A stretch of DNA of 64,000 nt from Neorhodopirellula pilleata. GTDB taxonomy: Bacteria > Planctomycetota > Planctomycetia > Pirellulales > Pirellulaceae. The notes under the pieces were generated by a model that saw only the letters and a list, made by a program, of their open reading frames with translations, was not told the origin of the DNA and did no database searches. This document shows, one piece after another, positions 44,771 to 56,464 of this stretch. A program made the translations under genes and the position numbers. The DNA lies in the NCBI RefSeq assembly GCF_007859915.1, contig NZ_SJPM01000002.1, positions 375,346 through 439,345 of the forward strand, given 5' to 3'. Within the stretch, counting starts at the first letter, position 1, and every line of letters starts with the position of its first letter.

Positions 44771-45184
44771 ATGCCCGCCGCCACCGACAAATCGACGACC
44801 CGCAAAACCAAATCAACGGATAAAAACGTGGTCACGATGGATCGACGCCGAGACGATCGCCGTGGAGGCGGCAAAGACGCGAGTTCCGAAAAAGCATCGA
44901 CCGAACCTCGTCGCAAGACTCAACGTCGCCGTCACATCGACCCGACGACTTGCGAACGTGACTACAGCGAAAAGGAAGTCGAGTTCATGAAGGCCATGGA
45001 CGACTACAAACAAAGCTCCGGGCGCATGTTCCCGACCTGCAGCGAAGTGCTCGAGGTCATTCGATCGCTCGGCTATGTCCAACTAACCGACGAACAATAC
45101 GCTTCGTTAGGTTTGACCGAGGATGAGGAAGAAACCGCCGACGCATACAGCGACGAAGAAGCCGACGACTTCGCCGAAGTCTAA
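44771..45184 (+). CDS. Small conserved-looking charged protein
   Basis: A 137-residue soluble protein. The first half is strongly basic and disordered ([19 protein letters not shown]). The second half has a compact helical segment ([23 protein letters not shown], then [16 protein letters not shown]) that resembles a winged-helix-like repressor-type domain, followed by an acidic tail (EEADDFAEV). A nucleic-acid role is possible but not shown. Its stop codon overlaps that of the convergent sialidase gene by 4 bp (CTAA). Confidence 0.7.
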   Translation: MPAATDKSTTRKTKSTDKNVVTMDRRRDDRRGGGKDASSEKASTEPRRKTQRRRHIDPTTCERDYSEKEVEFMKAMDDYKQSSGRMFPTCSEVLEVIRSLGYVQLTDEQYASLGLTEDEEETADAYSDEEADDFAEV

Positions 45185-46353
45185 CGATCTCCGAGCGGCT
45201 TGGCCAACGGATCCGTTTCATCGAGACGAAATCGAACACTGACGACCGAGTGTTGTTCAGGGCCAGGTTGATACTTGATGTAGGTTGTTGCGACAATTGT
45301 TCCATCATCGAGTTGTTCCACGCCGGGGTAACCGCAATCGGAAACCCGCTGCGCATGACTGTGCAGGAGTTTGATGCGGTACTGGCCGGGGCGACCTTGT
45401 TGGATATCGTCATAGGAACCGACCCAGGCGACGAAGTGACCACGCGTCGGACTCTCCGGTGCCATGTCGCGAAAGGCGATTACCAGTCGGCCGTCGGCCG
45501 TTTGAACACCCATGTGTCGATCGCCACTGAGTCCCCAGGGCGTATCGATCGGTTCGCTCCAAGAAGCCCCTTCGTCGCGAGAGAACATCATCAACGAACG
45601 ACCTTGGTGAGTGTTCTCACGCATCAAACAGCACAGCTCGTTCCCATCGGGTGACCGGAAGACAAACGGTTCGCAAGGGTTCTTTCCCTCCACGGCCGCA
45701 ACGACTTTCGGCTCGGACCACGTAAAGCCGCCGTCTTCGGTGATCGTTTGCAATACTCCAAGCGGAGCTCTGTCTTTGCCTTCGGGGCCTTTGTGGTACA
45801 AGCCGAGGTAGCGTCCGTCGTTAAGTCGCACGATGCTGCTGAACGTCATCACACAAGGAAACCCGAGCGGCGGCATTTCTGTCCAAGTCTTACCGTTATC
45901 CTCACTCATGATGCTCGGCATGCCGGGGCCGCCACGAGTCCCTAAAGCAGCGGAAAAGACCCACAACCGAGCCTTGCCTTTCGTGTCGACCATCCGATAG
46001 ATGCTGGGGCAATTTTGGTGTGTTGAGTATCCAGGCGGCAACTGATCATCGAGTCGATCCCAGGTTTTTCCACCATCATCGCTGCGAGCCATCGGACCGG
46101 CCGAACCGCCATGACGAACGCACCAAACGCAGAAGATCGTGTCGGTGCCGGGTAGTTTCAGCGTGGTGGGATGGCCTTGATAGATCGCCTCCGTCCCCGC
46201 TGCCACCACGACGTGGCGAGAGTGTTGGTCCGACAGATCGACCGTCGGTATATCGGGTCCGTCGGCTGCGACGACGTGGCCGACGTTCGAAACAGCAAGA
46301 CTCAAACTGACAATGAATATGGCGATGATCACCGGGGAGCTAGTGAGTTTCAT
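45181..46353 (-). CDS. Secreted sialidase-like (BNR/Asp-box) glycoside hydrolase
   Basis: A 390-residue exported six-blade propeller protein. A signal peptide ([22 protein letters not shown]) is followed by four Asp-boxes: [34 protein letters not shown] and [11 protein letters not shown]. Such proteins cleave terminal sialic acid or related acidic sugars, though many planctomycete members have unknown substrates. ATG 46353 is chosen because it opens the signal peptide; 16 upstream in-frame codons are rejected. It lies downstream of a GH5 gene on the same strand, spaced about 60 bp. Confidence 0.88.
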   Translation of the reverse strand: MKLTSSPVIIAIFIVSLSLAVSNVGHVVAADGPDIPTVDLSDQHSRHVVVAAGTEAIYQGHPTTLKLPGTDTIFCVWCVRHGGSAGPMARSDDGGKTWDRLDDQLPPGYSTHQNCPSIYRMVDTKGKARLWVFSAALGTRGGPGMPSIMSEDNGKTWTEMPPLGFPCVMTFSSIVRLNDGRYLGLYHKGPEGKDRAPLGVLQTITEDGGFTWSEPKVVAAVEGKNPCEPFVFRSPDGNELCCLMRENTHQGRSLMMFSRDEGASWSEPIDTPWGLSGDRHMGVQTADGRLVIAFRDMAPESPTRGHFVAWVGSYDDIQQGRPGQYRIKLLHSHAQRVSDCGYPGVEQLDDGTIVATTYIKYQPGPEQHSVVSVRFRLDETDPLAKPLGDR

Positions 46354-46414
46354 GATGACATTGCTTGTGGGGGAGGCTTGGGAATCAATGAAGAACGACA
46401 AGTTTAACGTATTG

Positions 46415-48070
46415 CTACCGCGTCTTGTTTAACGGAAACATCTCGCCGGAGAGTGCTCGTTTCGCATACGCACCCCAAAACGGCGTGGGTGTGTAGCTCC
46501 AATCGGAAATCATGACGGGTGACGCCTTGGGATGCAGGCACCAACCGGTCCAATTGAGGCGGTGCTTTTGAATGAAACCGAGCATGTCCGGTACCCAGGT
46601 GTAAGGATCTTCCTGATCGGCGAGGGGAATGAAATTCATCTTGTTGATGTCGGCACCGCATTCGCCGACAAAGATCGGATGTTTGGCGGCGGTTGCGAGA
46701 ACCTTCTTTTCCCAGTCTGTGTGCCAATTGTACGTGTGCCAGGAATACATGATGCCGTTGCCCTTGGGATCGTCCAGTGCATACCCCTCAGCGATGCCTG
46801 ACAGATCATTGCACCAGAACACTCCACCTGCGATGACGATGTTACGTGCCCCAGTCGAACGGACGGCATCGACCAATCCTTGCATGCCGATCGAATCGAA
46901 GCCGCGATTGTTTTGCTTCTCTTGATCGTTAAGGAACGCGGACTCGTCGGTGCCTTCGGCTTCGTCGATCCAACCGCCGTTTCGCCACTGTTCCCATGAT
47001 AGACCGTGCGGTTCGTTGAATATATCGAACAGCACTGCGGGATGATCGCGGTACTGCGTCGCGAAGTCTTTCCAGAACTCGGCGTGTTCGGCCTTCGGTG
47101 CACGGAACCGGTGCAGATCGATCGCCACATACGCGCCGCGATTGGCCGCTAGCGTGATGATCTGGTCGATGATTTCGCGGTATTCTTGGCCCTCGTCTTT
47201 CTGATACGGGCTCTCACCGTACCAGAACGCGTCTTTGATCGGGACTCGCACACAATTGGCGTTCCAATCGTCGATCGCCACCACGACCGACTTGATGACC
47301 TGCCGATCGTGAGGCAGTGTTTCCAATCCACCGGCGTTGACGCCCTGCAACCAAACTTCTTGGTCGTCTGTGTCATGCAACCGATTACCAACGACATGCA
47401 GTTCCTTGGGCCATCGGGAACGGTCCGGTTGCTCGACAGGAACGAAGCGTGCTTTGATTTCGGCATCGCGTTTTTTTGCCGCCGCGAGCAAGGGTTGCGG
47501 GTCGGTCGGTCGGAGCACGAGGTCATCGAGATCAAACGTCCCGGCGTTCACCTCGAACAAGCAAGGCATGAACTTGAGTGTCGTCGCTGCGTCGGGTACC
47601 AGGAAGCGAACTTGTTTCGAGACCCAACCGTCGGTGTCTTTGCGACTGGCCGGGGCGGGAGGGTTGGGTGTGACTTTGTCGCGGTTCTGATCAAGGAACT
47701 CCATCAGAATCCGGGCGTCGAACCAGGAATTCTTGCCGACCTTCAGTCCAGTGATCCGTTGTTTCCACGACAACTCGATCGCTTCGACTCCGTCAGGAAT
47801 TGCTATCTCTTGATAGAGCATGACGGTCTTACCGGGTGTCGTGCTGGTCAATCTTAGAAAGTGGTTATCGTTTTCGTTGACCCACGAGCCACCTGGGTTG
47901 ACGTTCGCCCAGCCGTCGGGCCATTGATCGCCGTCCTGGTCCACTTCGAATGAACCGTTGGGTTTGATAACGACATCGTCGGTTGACTGAGCCTGCGCTG
48001 CGACAGGACTCCGGCACACCAGCATCACGACGGCCATGACAAACGAGTAGAAACCTACGTGATGATTCAT
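46415..48070 (-). CDS. Secreted GH5-type cellulase/mannanase-like hydrolase with N-terminal carbohydrate-binding-like domain
   Basis: A 551-residue exported enzyme. A signal peptide ([19 protein letters not shown]) is followed by a beta-sandwich domain at about residues 35-190 ([17 protein letters not shown]...). The (beta/alpha)8 catalytic domain has acid/base Glu in FDIFNEPHG, the His of [10 protein letters not shown], and the nucleophile Glu in [10 protein letters not shown]5 members cleave beta-glucan, mannan or related chains; the subfamily cannot be fixed here. It forms a probable two-gene unit with the sialidase gene. Confidence 0.9.
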   Translation of the reverse strand: MNHHVGFYSFVMAVVMLVCRSPVAAQAQSTDDVVIKPNGSFEVDQDGDQWPDGWANVNPGGSWVNENDNHFLRLTSTTPGKTVMLYQEIAIPDGVEAIELSWKQRITGLKVGKNSWFDARILMEFLDQNRDKVTPNPPAPASRKDTDGWVSKQVRFLVPDAATTLKFMPCLFEVNAGTFDLDDLVLRPTDPQPLLAAAKKRDAEIKARFVPVEQPDRSRWPKELHVVGNRLHDTDDQEVWLQGVNAGGLETLPHDRQVIKSVVVAIDDWNANCVRVPIKDAFWYGESPYQKDEGQEYREIIDQIITLAANRGAYVAIDLHRFRAPKAEHAEFWKDFATQYRDHPAVLFDIFNEPHGLSWEQWRNGGWIDEAEGTDESAFLNDQEKQNNRGFDSIGMQGLVDAVRSTGARNIVIAGGVFWCNDLSGIAEGYALDDPKGNGIMYSWHTYNWHTDWEKKVLATAAKHPIFVGECGADINKMNFIPLADQEDPYTWVPDMLGFIQKHRLNWTGWCLHPKASPVMISDWSYTPTPFWGAYAKRALSGEMFPLNKTR

Positions 48071-48382
48071 CGATCAAGAACTTAAGTGAGGGAAGGGATG
48101 CCATCAGGCTAGTAAACGTTCGGAAACAGTTTCCTGATTCCCAATCCAACGCGTCACGGCATGTTGATTTAATAAGCCGTACCGCGTTAGCGGCGGTTAA
48201 CGGGACGCCAACCGGGGCTAACGCCCATCGGCTAATTGCTGTAATTCGGTATCCGAATAAATCAACACGCAGTGACGTGGCGGGTTCCGATTCTCTTGCT
48301 CGATGTAAATGCCGAAGTTATTTCCGAACAGTTCCTAGTATCGCAAGATGATAGTTCGGAAACAGACGTACGAACGGATTTC
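48071..48382. other. Spacer containing a palindromic element
   Basis: About 310 bp between the 1.7-kb-residue protein gene and the GH5 gene, which are on the same strand. Apart from the element at 48162-48267 it contains two similar stretches, GTTCGGAAACAGTTTCC at about 48118 and AGTTCGGAAACAGACG at about 48354. No gene seen. Confidence 0.45.
48162..48267. repeat. Palindromic element, TGTTGATTTA family, copy with different core
   Basis: Termini TGTTGATTTAATAAGCCG and CGAATAAATCAACA enclose a core of GCGTTAGCGGCGG / CCGGGGCTAACGCC. The ends therefore match copies 1 and 2 while the core matches the GTTAGC stem family. Confidence 0.75.
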
Positions 48383-51300
48383 TTACTTAACCGATGGCAC
48401 CGCAAATCGCAGGTCGCCCCAGAGATTGGGAGAGAGCATGATCTCGCCGGGGATGTCATCGACCAACCCGGTGCTTTGATTGGACCAATACGATCGCAGG
48501 TTGGTGTCCGTTCCCTCGGCATCCCCGTAGGTGACACCGAAGTCGGCCCGGTAGGTGGAATCGTTGCTCACATTCAGCCCCAGATCACTCAGCGGAACGG
48601 ACGCGTTGACTTCGTATCCTGCAGAGTGGGTGTCGATCGTGATGGTTACGCCGGAGAGTTGTTGGACATGGTCGACGGTTTCGCCACGCCAAGGCGATGT
48701 GAATTCGATCGGGTTTTTGCCACCGGGTTTACGATGTTCATACAACACCGCGATCACTCGCCCTTCGAACGGGGCCAGAAGAAGTCGTTTGTCGCCTTCG
48801 ACGGGGCCGATGCGTTTGGGTGATGCTTGCGGGTTGGTGCCAATCTGCAGATCGACCGAATCACCGGTTGCGAATAGCTTGGTCCAGTCGCGGCCGTTGT
48901 TGATCCACGGCGAGCGGTCTTGAACGCGATATCGCAAATGCAGATGAGTGGCATCGGAGTTGAGCTCGATTTCGACGGGGAACTTGCCGCTTTTGTCCCA
49001 ACGCACCGTACCGGGGATGTTCACTTTTTTCGCCGGTTGCTGCTCCTCAACCCGTCGCAAATTTTGTTGTTGGGCCATCAAGATCTGCTCTTTTCGAACG
49101 TCGATCGTTCCCGAGATCCGGCGGGCTTGGTTCAATCCGCTGAGTTCATAGATCCGATAGGGCCCATGACCGATTTGCACATAATAAGTTCCGTCCGTCG
49201 CCGAACGTCCAAAACTACCCCCAAAGATTTCGCCGCCCAATCGGTACTCATTCCTTTGGTAACTCACACGCACGTCGACAAACGTTTCATCAAGATACAA
49301 TCCATCGGTTGACATCAAAAAACAGCGACCGTGATTGCCGTTGAAGAAGATCACGTCGCTTTGTTCGTCCAGCGAAGCTCGACCGAGTATCCCCAAGGTG
49401 CCTTGCATCACGCCGGGTTCGGGAAGCGGTGCATTGTGTGAACCGTGAACATCGCTCCATTGGTTGGGGTAGGTCCAAAGCGAGCTGAATGATTGTCGGG
49501 TTGGAATGTCCGTTGAGAGGTTTTCGGTCGGATACGCATTGATCTCCGGATCAGAATTGAAGATGAGCCGACCGAAACGATCGACCACGGTTGCCACGCC
49601 GCTGCGTTTGTATCCTGGCGTCATGTCAATCGGTTGGGCTTGTGTGATCGCTTCGTTCAAGGTCGGATAGTCGGGAACACCATTGGCGAGCAATCCGTTA
49701 GGTCGGAGCGACACAATCTTGACTTGATCCTTTTCGACGACGGGGAGGGTGAGCGTCAGTGAAGTTTGCAGGTGACCCCACGCACCACCGGCGAATTCCA
49801 AATCATCTCCACAGAAGTCAAACTCTTCTTGCTGTGTTTTGCCATCGCCGTTGCGGTCCACCCATACCACACCCATCCCACGTTGCGACCAGGGTTTGCC
49901 TTCGCCCTTGCGTCCGGGTTTTTCGCGGGCACGTTTGTCCGGCCATTTCGCGTAGAAGGCGTCGATGTACTCCTTCGGTGGTTCCCATTGGCAACCGTAT
50001 GCAAAGTGATGTGTCCCCGCGATCGCAGCGAGGTCGTGCAGCGTCCCGTTCGGGAGCACCTCGGAGATGAGTGCTATCTTCCCGCGGGCGCACAGGAACG
50101 TGCGGCCGGCTTCACGGAAGAACAGATAACTGTGAGGATGATACTTGCCGAAATGGCCTTCTTCTTTCGACAGGATATGAGTCGGACGCGCCGTGCCTCG
50201 TTCGATATCGACATCCCAAAAGCAACCCAGGCCTATCCAGCGTCGAGGATTCTCAGGATCAAAACCTGAACCGTCGCCGCCATAGTGCGGCATGCCGAAC
50301 TTCTCGAAGACGACTTTCTTTTGATCGATGTCCCAAGCCAAGACGCGTTTCGGATTCCAGCGTTTTTCCGTGACCCATAGTTTGCCACCGGGACCAAAGA
50401 CTAAACCAGCCGGATTGACCATGCGGGTCGGATCATACGCTCCTTTGTAAGGACCACCGGGTGTCCCGATCGTATCGACACGTTTGCCGTCGGTCGTGTA
50501 TCGATGGATTTGATGCGAATTCGTATCGCTGATCAGGATGTCTCCATTGGGTGCGATGGTGATGCCCGCGAGATCCATCGCGGCCGCGTCGATGACTTGA
50601 CGTTGATCTCGCAATCGAACCACAGATCGATCCGTTGCCGCGTAGACTTCGTTACCGGATGCGAGATGCCGAACACCGGGCATCGCGATCGAATCCAAAC
50701 GCTCGCCGGTTTCGGCGTCGAGCACGATCACGGCTTGTTCATCGCGTGAACCGAGATAGAGCTTGCCGTCTCGGATCGCCAATCCCGCGAGGTTGAATTC
50801 GTCTAAGTCGGTATGATTTGAGCCGGGACCGACTAGCATTTCGTCGACTTCCACTGCTCTCCGCTTCCCAGGAAACTCGACCAGCTTTCCAGATTCAATG
50901 TCGTAGCGAACGATGGTTAGCTTCCACGTCGCCGTCCACGTATCGCTACCCAAGTCCACGTCTTTCGTGCCGCCCCAAGTGAAACCGTCTTGGGCACAGT
51001 ACAGATACTGGTCATCGACCGCGATCGCGTTGTGCTGGATTCCATACCCATGAAGGTGATCGTAACCTTGGACGAAACGGCCTTCGGTGTCGAGGGCAAG
51101 CAATGCCCATCCGCCTTCGGTGACCGGCGCGGCGAAGAACACCAAATGATCATTAGCGGCGACATGATGCAACGTGCTGTGGTTGGGCCCCCATGCCGCG
51201 ACGGTTGACTCGTCACCATTGGCGAAACACATCTTATAAACCGGTTCGATTCCCGGATGCGTGATTCCCCGCCAGTGATATCGGCCCGGCGCGACCAGAC

Positions 51301-53572
51301 GCTGGCGTTCATCGAGTCCGTCCCAAATCACCGTGTGTTTGCCTGCGGTGAAGGAGCGCCCCGAGACCAAATTTCGGACTCGCTCGCCGGCTTCGTTTTC
51401 TATCACCAAGGTGGTCTTTCCCTCGGTCGGTTGATCGAAGGTAATGCGGATTTGCTGTCGGGTTGCGTCGACCTGCTCGCGATAGCTCTGCCAATCGAAG
51501 GGAGCCCAATCGGCGGGATCGTTGGAGAACGGTGCATGAATCGCACGGTGATCGAGAAAACCGAACCGTTCTTGTTGTTCAGGAAACGTCACGGCGACGG
51601 CGAGACGAAAGCGGGACCAGTCGCCCGCCGGCAAGTGAAAGTCGAATTGCCCGTCGTTGCTGTTTGTCTTCGCTCCGGTGAGCAAGAACGCTTGATCGTC
51701 ATTGGCAGTACCCAGTTGAACCTTTGAGTTCGGTTGGGATCGAGTTCGGATCGATACCTCCAATCCGTCCGCTGATGGTGTCACCGCGACAGCAAGCGGA
51801 ATGCCTCCTGGCCGACCGAAGTCTTGAAAATCAGTTTCGAGATGATGTTGGTGTTGACTCTCCAATGACGTGAACTGCTTCACCGAGGGCATCAAAGCAT
51901 CGTCCGTTCGTTGAGCGAGCTCCAATTTCAGCAACCGTTGGCGACCGGCTTCGTACACCACTAGCCGATCTCCGGAGATTGCCACGTGTGTGGGTGTTTC
52001 CAGGTCAACGAATTTTGCCACTTCGGACAAAGACGAATCAAAAACACGAACGGCGCCGCCTGCCGAATCGCTGACCACGAGCCGCGCACCGTCGCTATGG
52101 ATGTAAGTCTCGCCGTCGTACTTCGCCACCCGGGAAACGACTTTCCAACTGGATTCATCAGCCCGCTCGTACGCGACGACCTCACCGTCATCGGCCGCAT
52201 ACAAACGACTATCCAACCAAGCGAGACTGGTGCAATTGTTGAGGTCTTCGATCGCGACGTTTTTCGGGGTCGAACGCAGTCGGCCGTCCTCCGTGATTCC
52301 GATTTCAAGTGCGTTTCCATTGCGTTGGACCACGACGAGAGACAAACCGTTGTCCTTCGAGATCGCTGCGGCACCGGTCACGGATTCGGCGAGCTCGAAC
52401 CCTTGGATGCCATCGGTTTCCAGATGCGACCATCCATTGGCGTCCACGCACGCGCCGTGGGCGAGTTGAACGTACTGATAGTGTTTCTTGAGCAGACACA
52501 GGCTTTGACCGTTCAGAATGACAGGCTGAGCATGAACGTCGGGTTGTTTATCGCCCAACGTGTGTGGTGCTTCGCACGAATCGTTCCATCGCCAGCTACC
52601 TCGCGGCGTCCAGATGTTTCCTGACGAGTCGATGGCGACACCGGTTAAGTTGGCTAGGGCACCCAACCGGCGTGCCGATTCGAATCGTTGCTGTTGATCG
52701 TTCCAACGAAGTATCTGCACGACTCCGTCGAGACCTGAAACGGCAAATAGATCATCTCGCACATGAACCAAACCGCGACCATTGGTGATGTCAACACTTT
52801 GCGGTAGGTAACCGATGAACGATCCGGAGGCGCCTCCCATGACCACGCCGGGTGACGGTTCGAATCGATCATTCATCCGGTGGATCGTGCCGTGCCAACC
52901 ATGCGTGTACCAGTATCGGCCGATCTTTTGCGGACGCTCGCCATGGAAGTCTTTCGGGAACCCGATCACCGGTTGAGCGTCCCTCCAAGCGTGGACTTCC
53001 CCGCCTCCGAATGCGAACACCGTTCCGGTGTCATCGACTTCCAAGGCGACCACATGGAAACCGGGTTGGGCGATATTGGTTCGCTCGCCTGACGTCGCGT
53101 CGTACCAAACCAATTGGTCGCGATTCTTTTCGTACAAAACGACACGCCCACCGAACGAGCTCGAAGACATTACTTCGACGTCACTGATCCGACGTTCGGG
53201 ATGAGAGCCAGCTGGTGCATCGATCGCTAAGGAGTAAAGCGTCTTTCGGATGTTCATCAACAGCGTGTTGCCGACACGCGTCATCTGATCATTGCGGTCG
53301 CTGGATTCAGGAAGCGGATAGCTAGCGACCAATCGTCCATCGAGTTTGTATCGGTTTAGCTGCATGGCTCCGCCACGCTCCCAAAGCGTCATGTCGTCAT
53401 CCAAGACCGGCCCCATTCCTGCGGACGGCGGTCCCCTGAACGAAACGAGTGACTTTCCGTGTTCGCCGGAGTTTCCCAGTACGCCGCAAAACGCTAGCTC
53501 GTCCGCGTAAGACATACCCGTCGAGGCAAACAAGAGAGTCACGACTCTCCATAATATGGAATTGATTTTCAT
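48383..53572 (-). CDS. Very large secreted beta-propeller protein with FlgD-like and C-terminal DOMON/CBM9-like domains
   Basis: A 1729-residue exported protein. A signal peptide ([23 protein letters not shown]) is followed by long NHL/WD-like propeller stretches (about 30-600). A FlgD-like Ig segment ([20 protein letters not shown], then [21 protein letters not shown]) comes next, then a second propeller part ([27 protein letters not shown]). The C-terminal 170 residues form a DOMON/CBM9-like beta sandwich ([18 protein letters not shown]). No catalytic residues are recognised. It probably binds carbohydrate or another extracellular substrate. ATG 53572 opens the signal peptide. It lies 22 bp downstream of the DUF1583 gene, probably one operon. 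Confidence 0.82.
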   Translation of the reverse strand: MKINSILWRVVTLLFASTGMSYADELAFCGVLGNSGEHGKSLVSFRGPPSAGMGPVLDDDMTLWERGGAMQLNRYKLDGRLVASYPLPESSDRNDQMTRVGNTLLMNIRKTLYSLAIDAPAGSHPERRISDVEVMSSSSFGGRVVLYEKNRDQLVWYDATSGERTNIAQPGFHVVALEVDDTGTVFAFGGGEVHAWRDAQPVIGFPKDFHGERPQKIGRYWYTHGWHGTIHRMNDRFEPSPGVVMGGASGSFIGYLPQSVDITNGRGLVHVRDDLFAVSGLDGVVQILRWNDQQQRFESARRLGALANLTGVAIDSSGNIWTPRGSWRWNDSCEAPHTLGDKQPDVHAQPVILNGQSLCLLKKHYQYVQLAHGACVDANGWSHLETDGIQGFELAESVTGAAAISKDNGLSLVVVQRNGNALEIGITEDGRLRSTPKNVAIEDLNNCTSLAWLDSRLYAADDGEVVAYERADESSWKVVSRVAKYDGETYIHSDGARLVVSDSAGGAVRVFDSSLSEVAKFVDLETPTHVAISGDRLVVYEAGRQRLLKLELAQRTDDALMPSVKQFTSLESQHQHHLETDFQDFGRPGGIPLAVAVTPSADGLEVSIRTRSQPNSKVQLGTANDDQAFLLTGAKTNSNDGQFDFHLPAGDWSRFRLAVAVTFPEQQERFGFLDHRAIHAPFSNDPADWAPFDWQSYREQVDATRQQIRITFDQPTEGKTTLVIENEAGERVRNLVSGRSFTAGKHTVIWDGLDERQRLVAPGRYHWRGITHPGIEPVYKMCFANGDESTVAAWGPNHSTLHHVAANDHLVFFAAPVTEGGWALLALDTEGRFVQGYDHLHGYGIQHNAIAVDDQYLYCAQDGFTWGGTKDVDLGSDTWTATWKLTIVRYDIESGKLVEFPGKRRAVEVDEMLVGPGSNHTDLDEFNLAGLAIRDGKLYLGSRDEQAVIVLDAETGERLDSIAMPGVRHLASGNEVYAATDRSVVRLRDQRQVIDAAAMDLAGITIAPNGDILISDTNSHQIHRYTTDGKRVDTIGTPGGPYKGAYDPTRMVNPAGLVFGPGGKLWVTEKRWNPKRVLAWDIDQKKVVFEKFGMPHYGGDGSGFDPENPRRWIGLGCFWDVDIERGTARPTHILSKEEGHFGKYHPHSYLFFREAGRTFLCARGKIALISEVLPNGTLHDLAAIAGTHHFAYGCQWEPPKEYIDAFYAKWPDKRAREKPGRKGEGKPWSQRGMGVVWVDRNGDGKTQQEEFDFCGDDLEFAGGAWGHLQTSLTLTLPVVEKDQVKIVSLRPNGLLANGVPDYPTLNEAITQAQPIDMTPGYKRSGVATVVDRFGRLIFNSDPEINAYPTENLSTDIPTRQSFSSLWTYPNQWSDVHGSHNAPLPEPGVMQGTLGILGRASLDEQSDVIFFNGNHGRCFLMSTDGLYLDETFVDVRVSYQRNEYRLGGEIFGGSFGRSATDGTYYVQIGHGPYRIYELSGLNQARRISGTIDVRKEQILMAQQQNLRRVEEQQPAKKVNIPGTVRWDKSGKFPVEIELNSDATHLHLRYRVQDRSPWINNGRDWTKLFATGDSVDLQIGTNPQASPKRIGPVEGDKRLLLAPFEGRVIAVLYEHRKPGGKNPIEFTSPWRGETVDHVQQLSGVTITIDTHSAGYEVNASVPLSDLGLNVSNDSTYRADFGVTYGDAEGTDTNLRSYWSNQSTGLVDDIPGEIMLSPNLWGDLRFAVPSVK

Positions 53573-53594
53573 GCGTCGTGTTGAGCTCGACTGA

Positions 53595-56321
53595 CTAAGG
53601 AAGTTGGTCACGAGATTGGTTGAGTTGTTCGAGCGATCGCGACTTCACCATCGCCTTGCCGCTTACATGCTCCGCATGTACTTCCAAAGATTTCCAAGTG
53701 ACCTTGGTCTCGCCCGCTCTGGTCGCCTCGATGCCCAACCCGATGCCGCCGATCCGTGTTGGACCTTTGGGAGCAGGTTCGATATGAAACAGCCGGAAGT
53801 AAGTGGAATCATTGGCGGCGAATAGAAAATGCAATTGATCGCCGCGACGAATGAAGCGAAGCCGTCCTCCGCTCGACGCTTCACTGGTCAATTTGGGGAA
53901 CTCGTAAACACGTTGTCCGTCACGCGAATAGAAGTAACCGGCTTGGATCATTTGTTGACCAAGCTCTTTTTTGGCAAATCGCGAGAACTTTCGATACATG
54001 CGATAATCGGTGTTGTTTTCGGAAAAGCCGAGCATCAATTTGATGTTTCCATCGCCTCCCGAGGCGGTCGATGCTCCAAAGTCCTCGAAGTCCGCAATCA
54101 CATCAAAATCGCCGTCGATCTGCAAGTCAGGCGTGATCGTGTAGTGAACATAATTGCCACCCGGCCGCACCAATCGAATCCCACTGGGAAGCTGTGTCAG
54201 GTTTTCTTTCCAACCCTCGCCCATGATCGCAAAGATGTCCAGCGGTAGACCATCAGCAAAGGAATGGCGAAAGGTATGCTTCATTTCCGATCCCGCCAAT
54301 ATCTGCTCCAACGTCGGATCGGTAAGCCGTTGCTTCCTGACGGCTTCGAGTTCCTTCCGCCATCCGCCGCTCCAGCGAAGGTTTCGCACTAAGGCTTCGG
54401 TTTGGTCGCAGTAATGAAACAATCCGAACACGCGAGGAAAAACGTCGGTCAGGAGTGTTTCATAGATCGGTTCGGAATTGAGAGTGAATCGGATCCGGTC
54501 ACCGCGAATGGCAATTTCCATTTGGTTCCACTGGCCGCTGCGCAGCGGCGAACCGTCGAGTGAGAGACCCGTGCCTAGTGGTGGCTGCGGATGTTTTCCC
54601 AGACGCTCTTCGACACCATCGGTCAGATCGTGAGTTGCGATCTGGCCATCAGGATTGAGCACGAAAGCTTGGTTCCCGATCGCCGGATGAACGCCATGCG
54701 AACCGGTTCGATAGTAGAACTCGTACGAGAACGTTGCGTCTTCGAGTATGGGTCGATGGTATCGAAGCAGCCGTTCGCAATAACTGCCCGCGATCAGGTC
54801 GCGTTGTTTTCCTCTTAGAACGAATGTCGAATTCTTTTCCGATTTCTGCTTCGGTTCCTCGTAGTCTGCCGTTTCCATCGACTGCCAATCGGCATCGTCG
54901 CCTTCGACTGATCCGTAATACGCGTCCCAGCCGAGCAACCGTTCGTCGGCCAGCAGATCGATCGAATCGGGAATCAGCGGCTCACCGAGGATGCGGAGAT
55001 TTCTTACCCAGCCGTGGGTGTACCAATCGCTGAAGATCGTCAACCACGGATCCGACACGGAAACGGCAGTCTGATTGACTCGGCGGCCATTGATCAAGGT
55101 AGTCACGGTATCGTCACGCACCTCCAAACGTACTCGCATCGAATCAGTGATCTCGTCCAGCGGCGGTGATAAGTTCAACGTCGAGTGATCGCGAGCAAAA
55201 TGACCGCGCATGAGCGTTTTGTGATCATAGGTGGGGCCGGTCCAAGTACCGCCATACCCCAGTTGAGTTTCGTGGTAGTTGAACGCACTGACGATCGCCT
55301 CGACTGCGAAATCACCCGTTAAAGGTATATCGAACATCAGAAAGTCTCGATCACTCGGCGACATTTTTGACGCTTGACCCTGCGTCAACCGCCACAACGC
55401 CGCCGGGTAACCCTGCCCGGACATTGCCACCGTGCTGCGCGAGACGGCATGCCAGCGTCCTGCGGTCGTCGAGGATGACGCCGTGTCGGTAACGCCGACT
55501 TCACCCGCGGCAGCTTGCAGTCGGTAGTGCGTGGCAAAGCTGTGCCGTTTCCAAAGTTCGTTGAGCGGTGAGCCCCCGATGCGTGCTAACTCATAGCAAC
55601 GCATTGCCAACGCCATGCTCGGTTCACGCAATGTCGCATTGGGGCTCGTTTTCCAAACCAAGGCGAGAATTCCGCCTATCGAATGTTGGACCTGTTGCTT
55701 CTTTTCCAGCACGTCGGAGAGGGCGAACATCTGCTCAGTTGCTTGGTCCGGTTGCCGCCGTGCGATGGCCAATAGAGACTTGAGTATCAACGCATCCGTA
55801 TCCGAGTTCACTGGATTTTTCGCTCGATTCTCCAACAGCGTTTCGATTTCTGACAGACGATCCAGTTGTGCCGCAACGTCGACTAGAGATACGGCGGGAG
55901 CCAATAATACCGGCGGCCGGAAAGCGGACAGAACCGTCGGATCGTCCTGCGACGCGAGTGTCGGAAAGCGTATTGCCAATTGAGCAGCACGGGATGCCGG
56001 CCAGGTTCGAGGGGCCGCGACCGCTTCAATGCGGATCCAATCCGATTCCGGCGGAAACACGTTGTCCCGCAACCGCACGAACTGGTCGCCGGCGGGCAAC
56101 TCGTCAAGTCGTTGATAGAACGCCAACGTGTTGAGCAGCGATTCGTTCCCGATAATCCATTGTGCTGCGGCCGAATCGCTGCGCAGCGACTCGGCGAGGC
56201 AGCATGGCCGTGGGCCAACGGCCGCCAAGATCACCAGAAACAAAAATAAAAGAACGTTCCGCCCCGCGACGAAACGGCGAAAGATAACGTGCGTTTTTCG
56301 GTCGGCAGGATAGGAGAGCAT
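53595..56321 (-). CDS. Secreted DUF1581/DUF1583-family planctomycete protein
   Basis: A 908-residue exported protein of a family largely limited to Planctomycetes. An N-terminal hydrophobic segment ([20 protein letters not shown]) is followed by a helical part at about 60-300. Beta-rich concanavalin-like regions come after it ([19 protein letters not shown]-like [52 protein letters not shown]). Biochemical function is unknown; these beta domains suggest glycan or matrix binding. ATG 56321 is chosen because the upstream frame runs into an inverted-repeat element that ends 13 bp before it. Confidence 0.85.
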   Translation of the reverse strand: MLSYPADRKTHVIFRRFVAGRNVLLFLFLVILAAVGPRPCCLAESLRSDSAAAQWIIGNESLLNTLAFYQRLDELPAGDQFVRLRDNVFPPESDWIRIEAVAAPRTWPASRAAQLAIRFPTLASQDDPTVLSAFRPPVLLAPAVSLVDVAAQLDRLSEIETLLENRAKNPVNSDTDALILKSLLAIARRQPDQATEQMFALSDVLEKKQQVQHSIGGILALVWKTSPNATLREPSMALAMRCYELARIGGSPLNELWKRHSFATHYRLQAAAGEVGVTDTASSSTTAGRWHAVSRSTVAMSGQGYPAALWRLTQGQASKMSPSDRDFLMFDIPLTGDFAVEAIVSAFNYHETQLGYGGTWTGPTYDHKTLMRGHFARDHSTLNLSPPLDEITDSMRVRLEVRDDTVTTLINGRRVNQTAVSVSDPWLTIFSDWYTHGWVRNLRILGEPLIPDSIDLLADERLLGWDAYYGSVEGDDADWQSMETADYEEPKQKSEKNSTFVLRGKQRDLIAGSYCERLLRYHRPILEDATFSYEFYYRTGSHGVHPAIGNQAFVLNPDGQIATHDLTDGVEERLGKHPQPPLGTGLSLDGSPLRSGQWNQMEIAIRGDRIRFTLNSEPIYETLLTDVFPRVFGLFHYCDQTEALVRNLRWSGGWRKELEAVRKQRLTDPTLEQILAGSEMKHTFRHSFADGLPLDIFAIMGEGWKENLTQLPSGIRLVRPGGNYVHYTITPDLQIDGDFDVIADFEDFGASTASGGDGNIKLMLGFSENNTDYRMYRKFSRFAKKELGQQMIQAGYFYSRDGQRVYEFPKLTSEASSGGRLRFIRRGDQLHFLFAANDSTYFRLFHIEPAPKGPTRIGGIGLGIEATRAGETKVTWKSLEVHAEHVSGKAMVKSRSLEQLNQSRDQLP

Positions 56322-56334
56322 GAGCACGATGCTA

Positions 56335-56464
56335 CTAGTGTTTTGTTCCAACGTTAAGTTCGGGTTGGCGTATCGTGGCACGGCGGTCCCCGCCGTGGTT
56401 CACGGTGGGGACCACCGTGCCACGATGATAGGCACCCTAAAATCAAGTTGGAACAGAACACTAG
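56335..56464. repeat. 130-bp MITE-like element with CTAGTG termini
   Basis: Terminal arms CTAGTGTTTTGTTCCAAC (56335-56352) and GTTGGAACAGAACACTAG (56447-56464) differ by one base. An inner palindrome TCGTGGCACGGCGGTCCCC / GGGGACCACCGTGCCACGA fills the middle. The right arm supplies the TAG stop codon of the next gene, and the left arm lies just upstream of the DUF1583 start. Confidence 0.9.
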
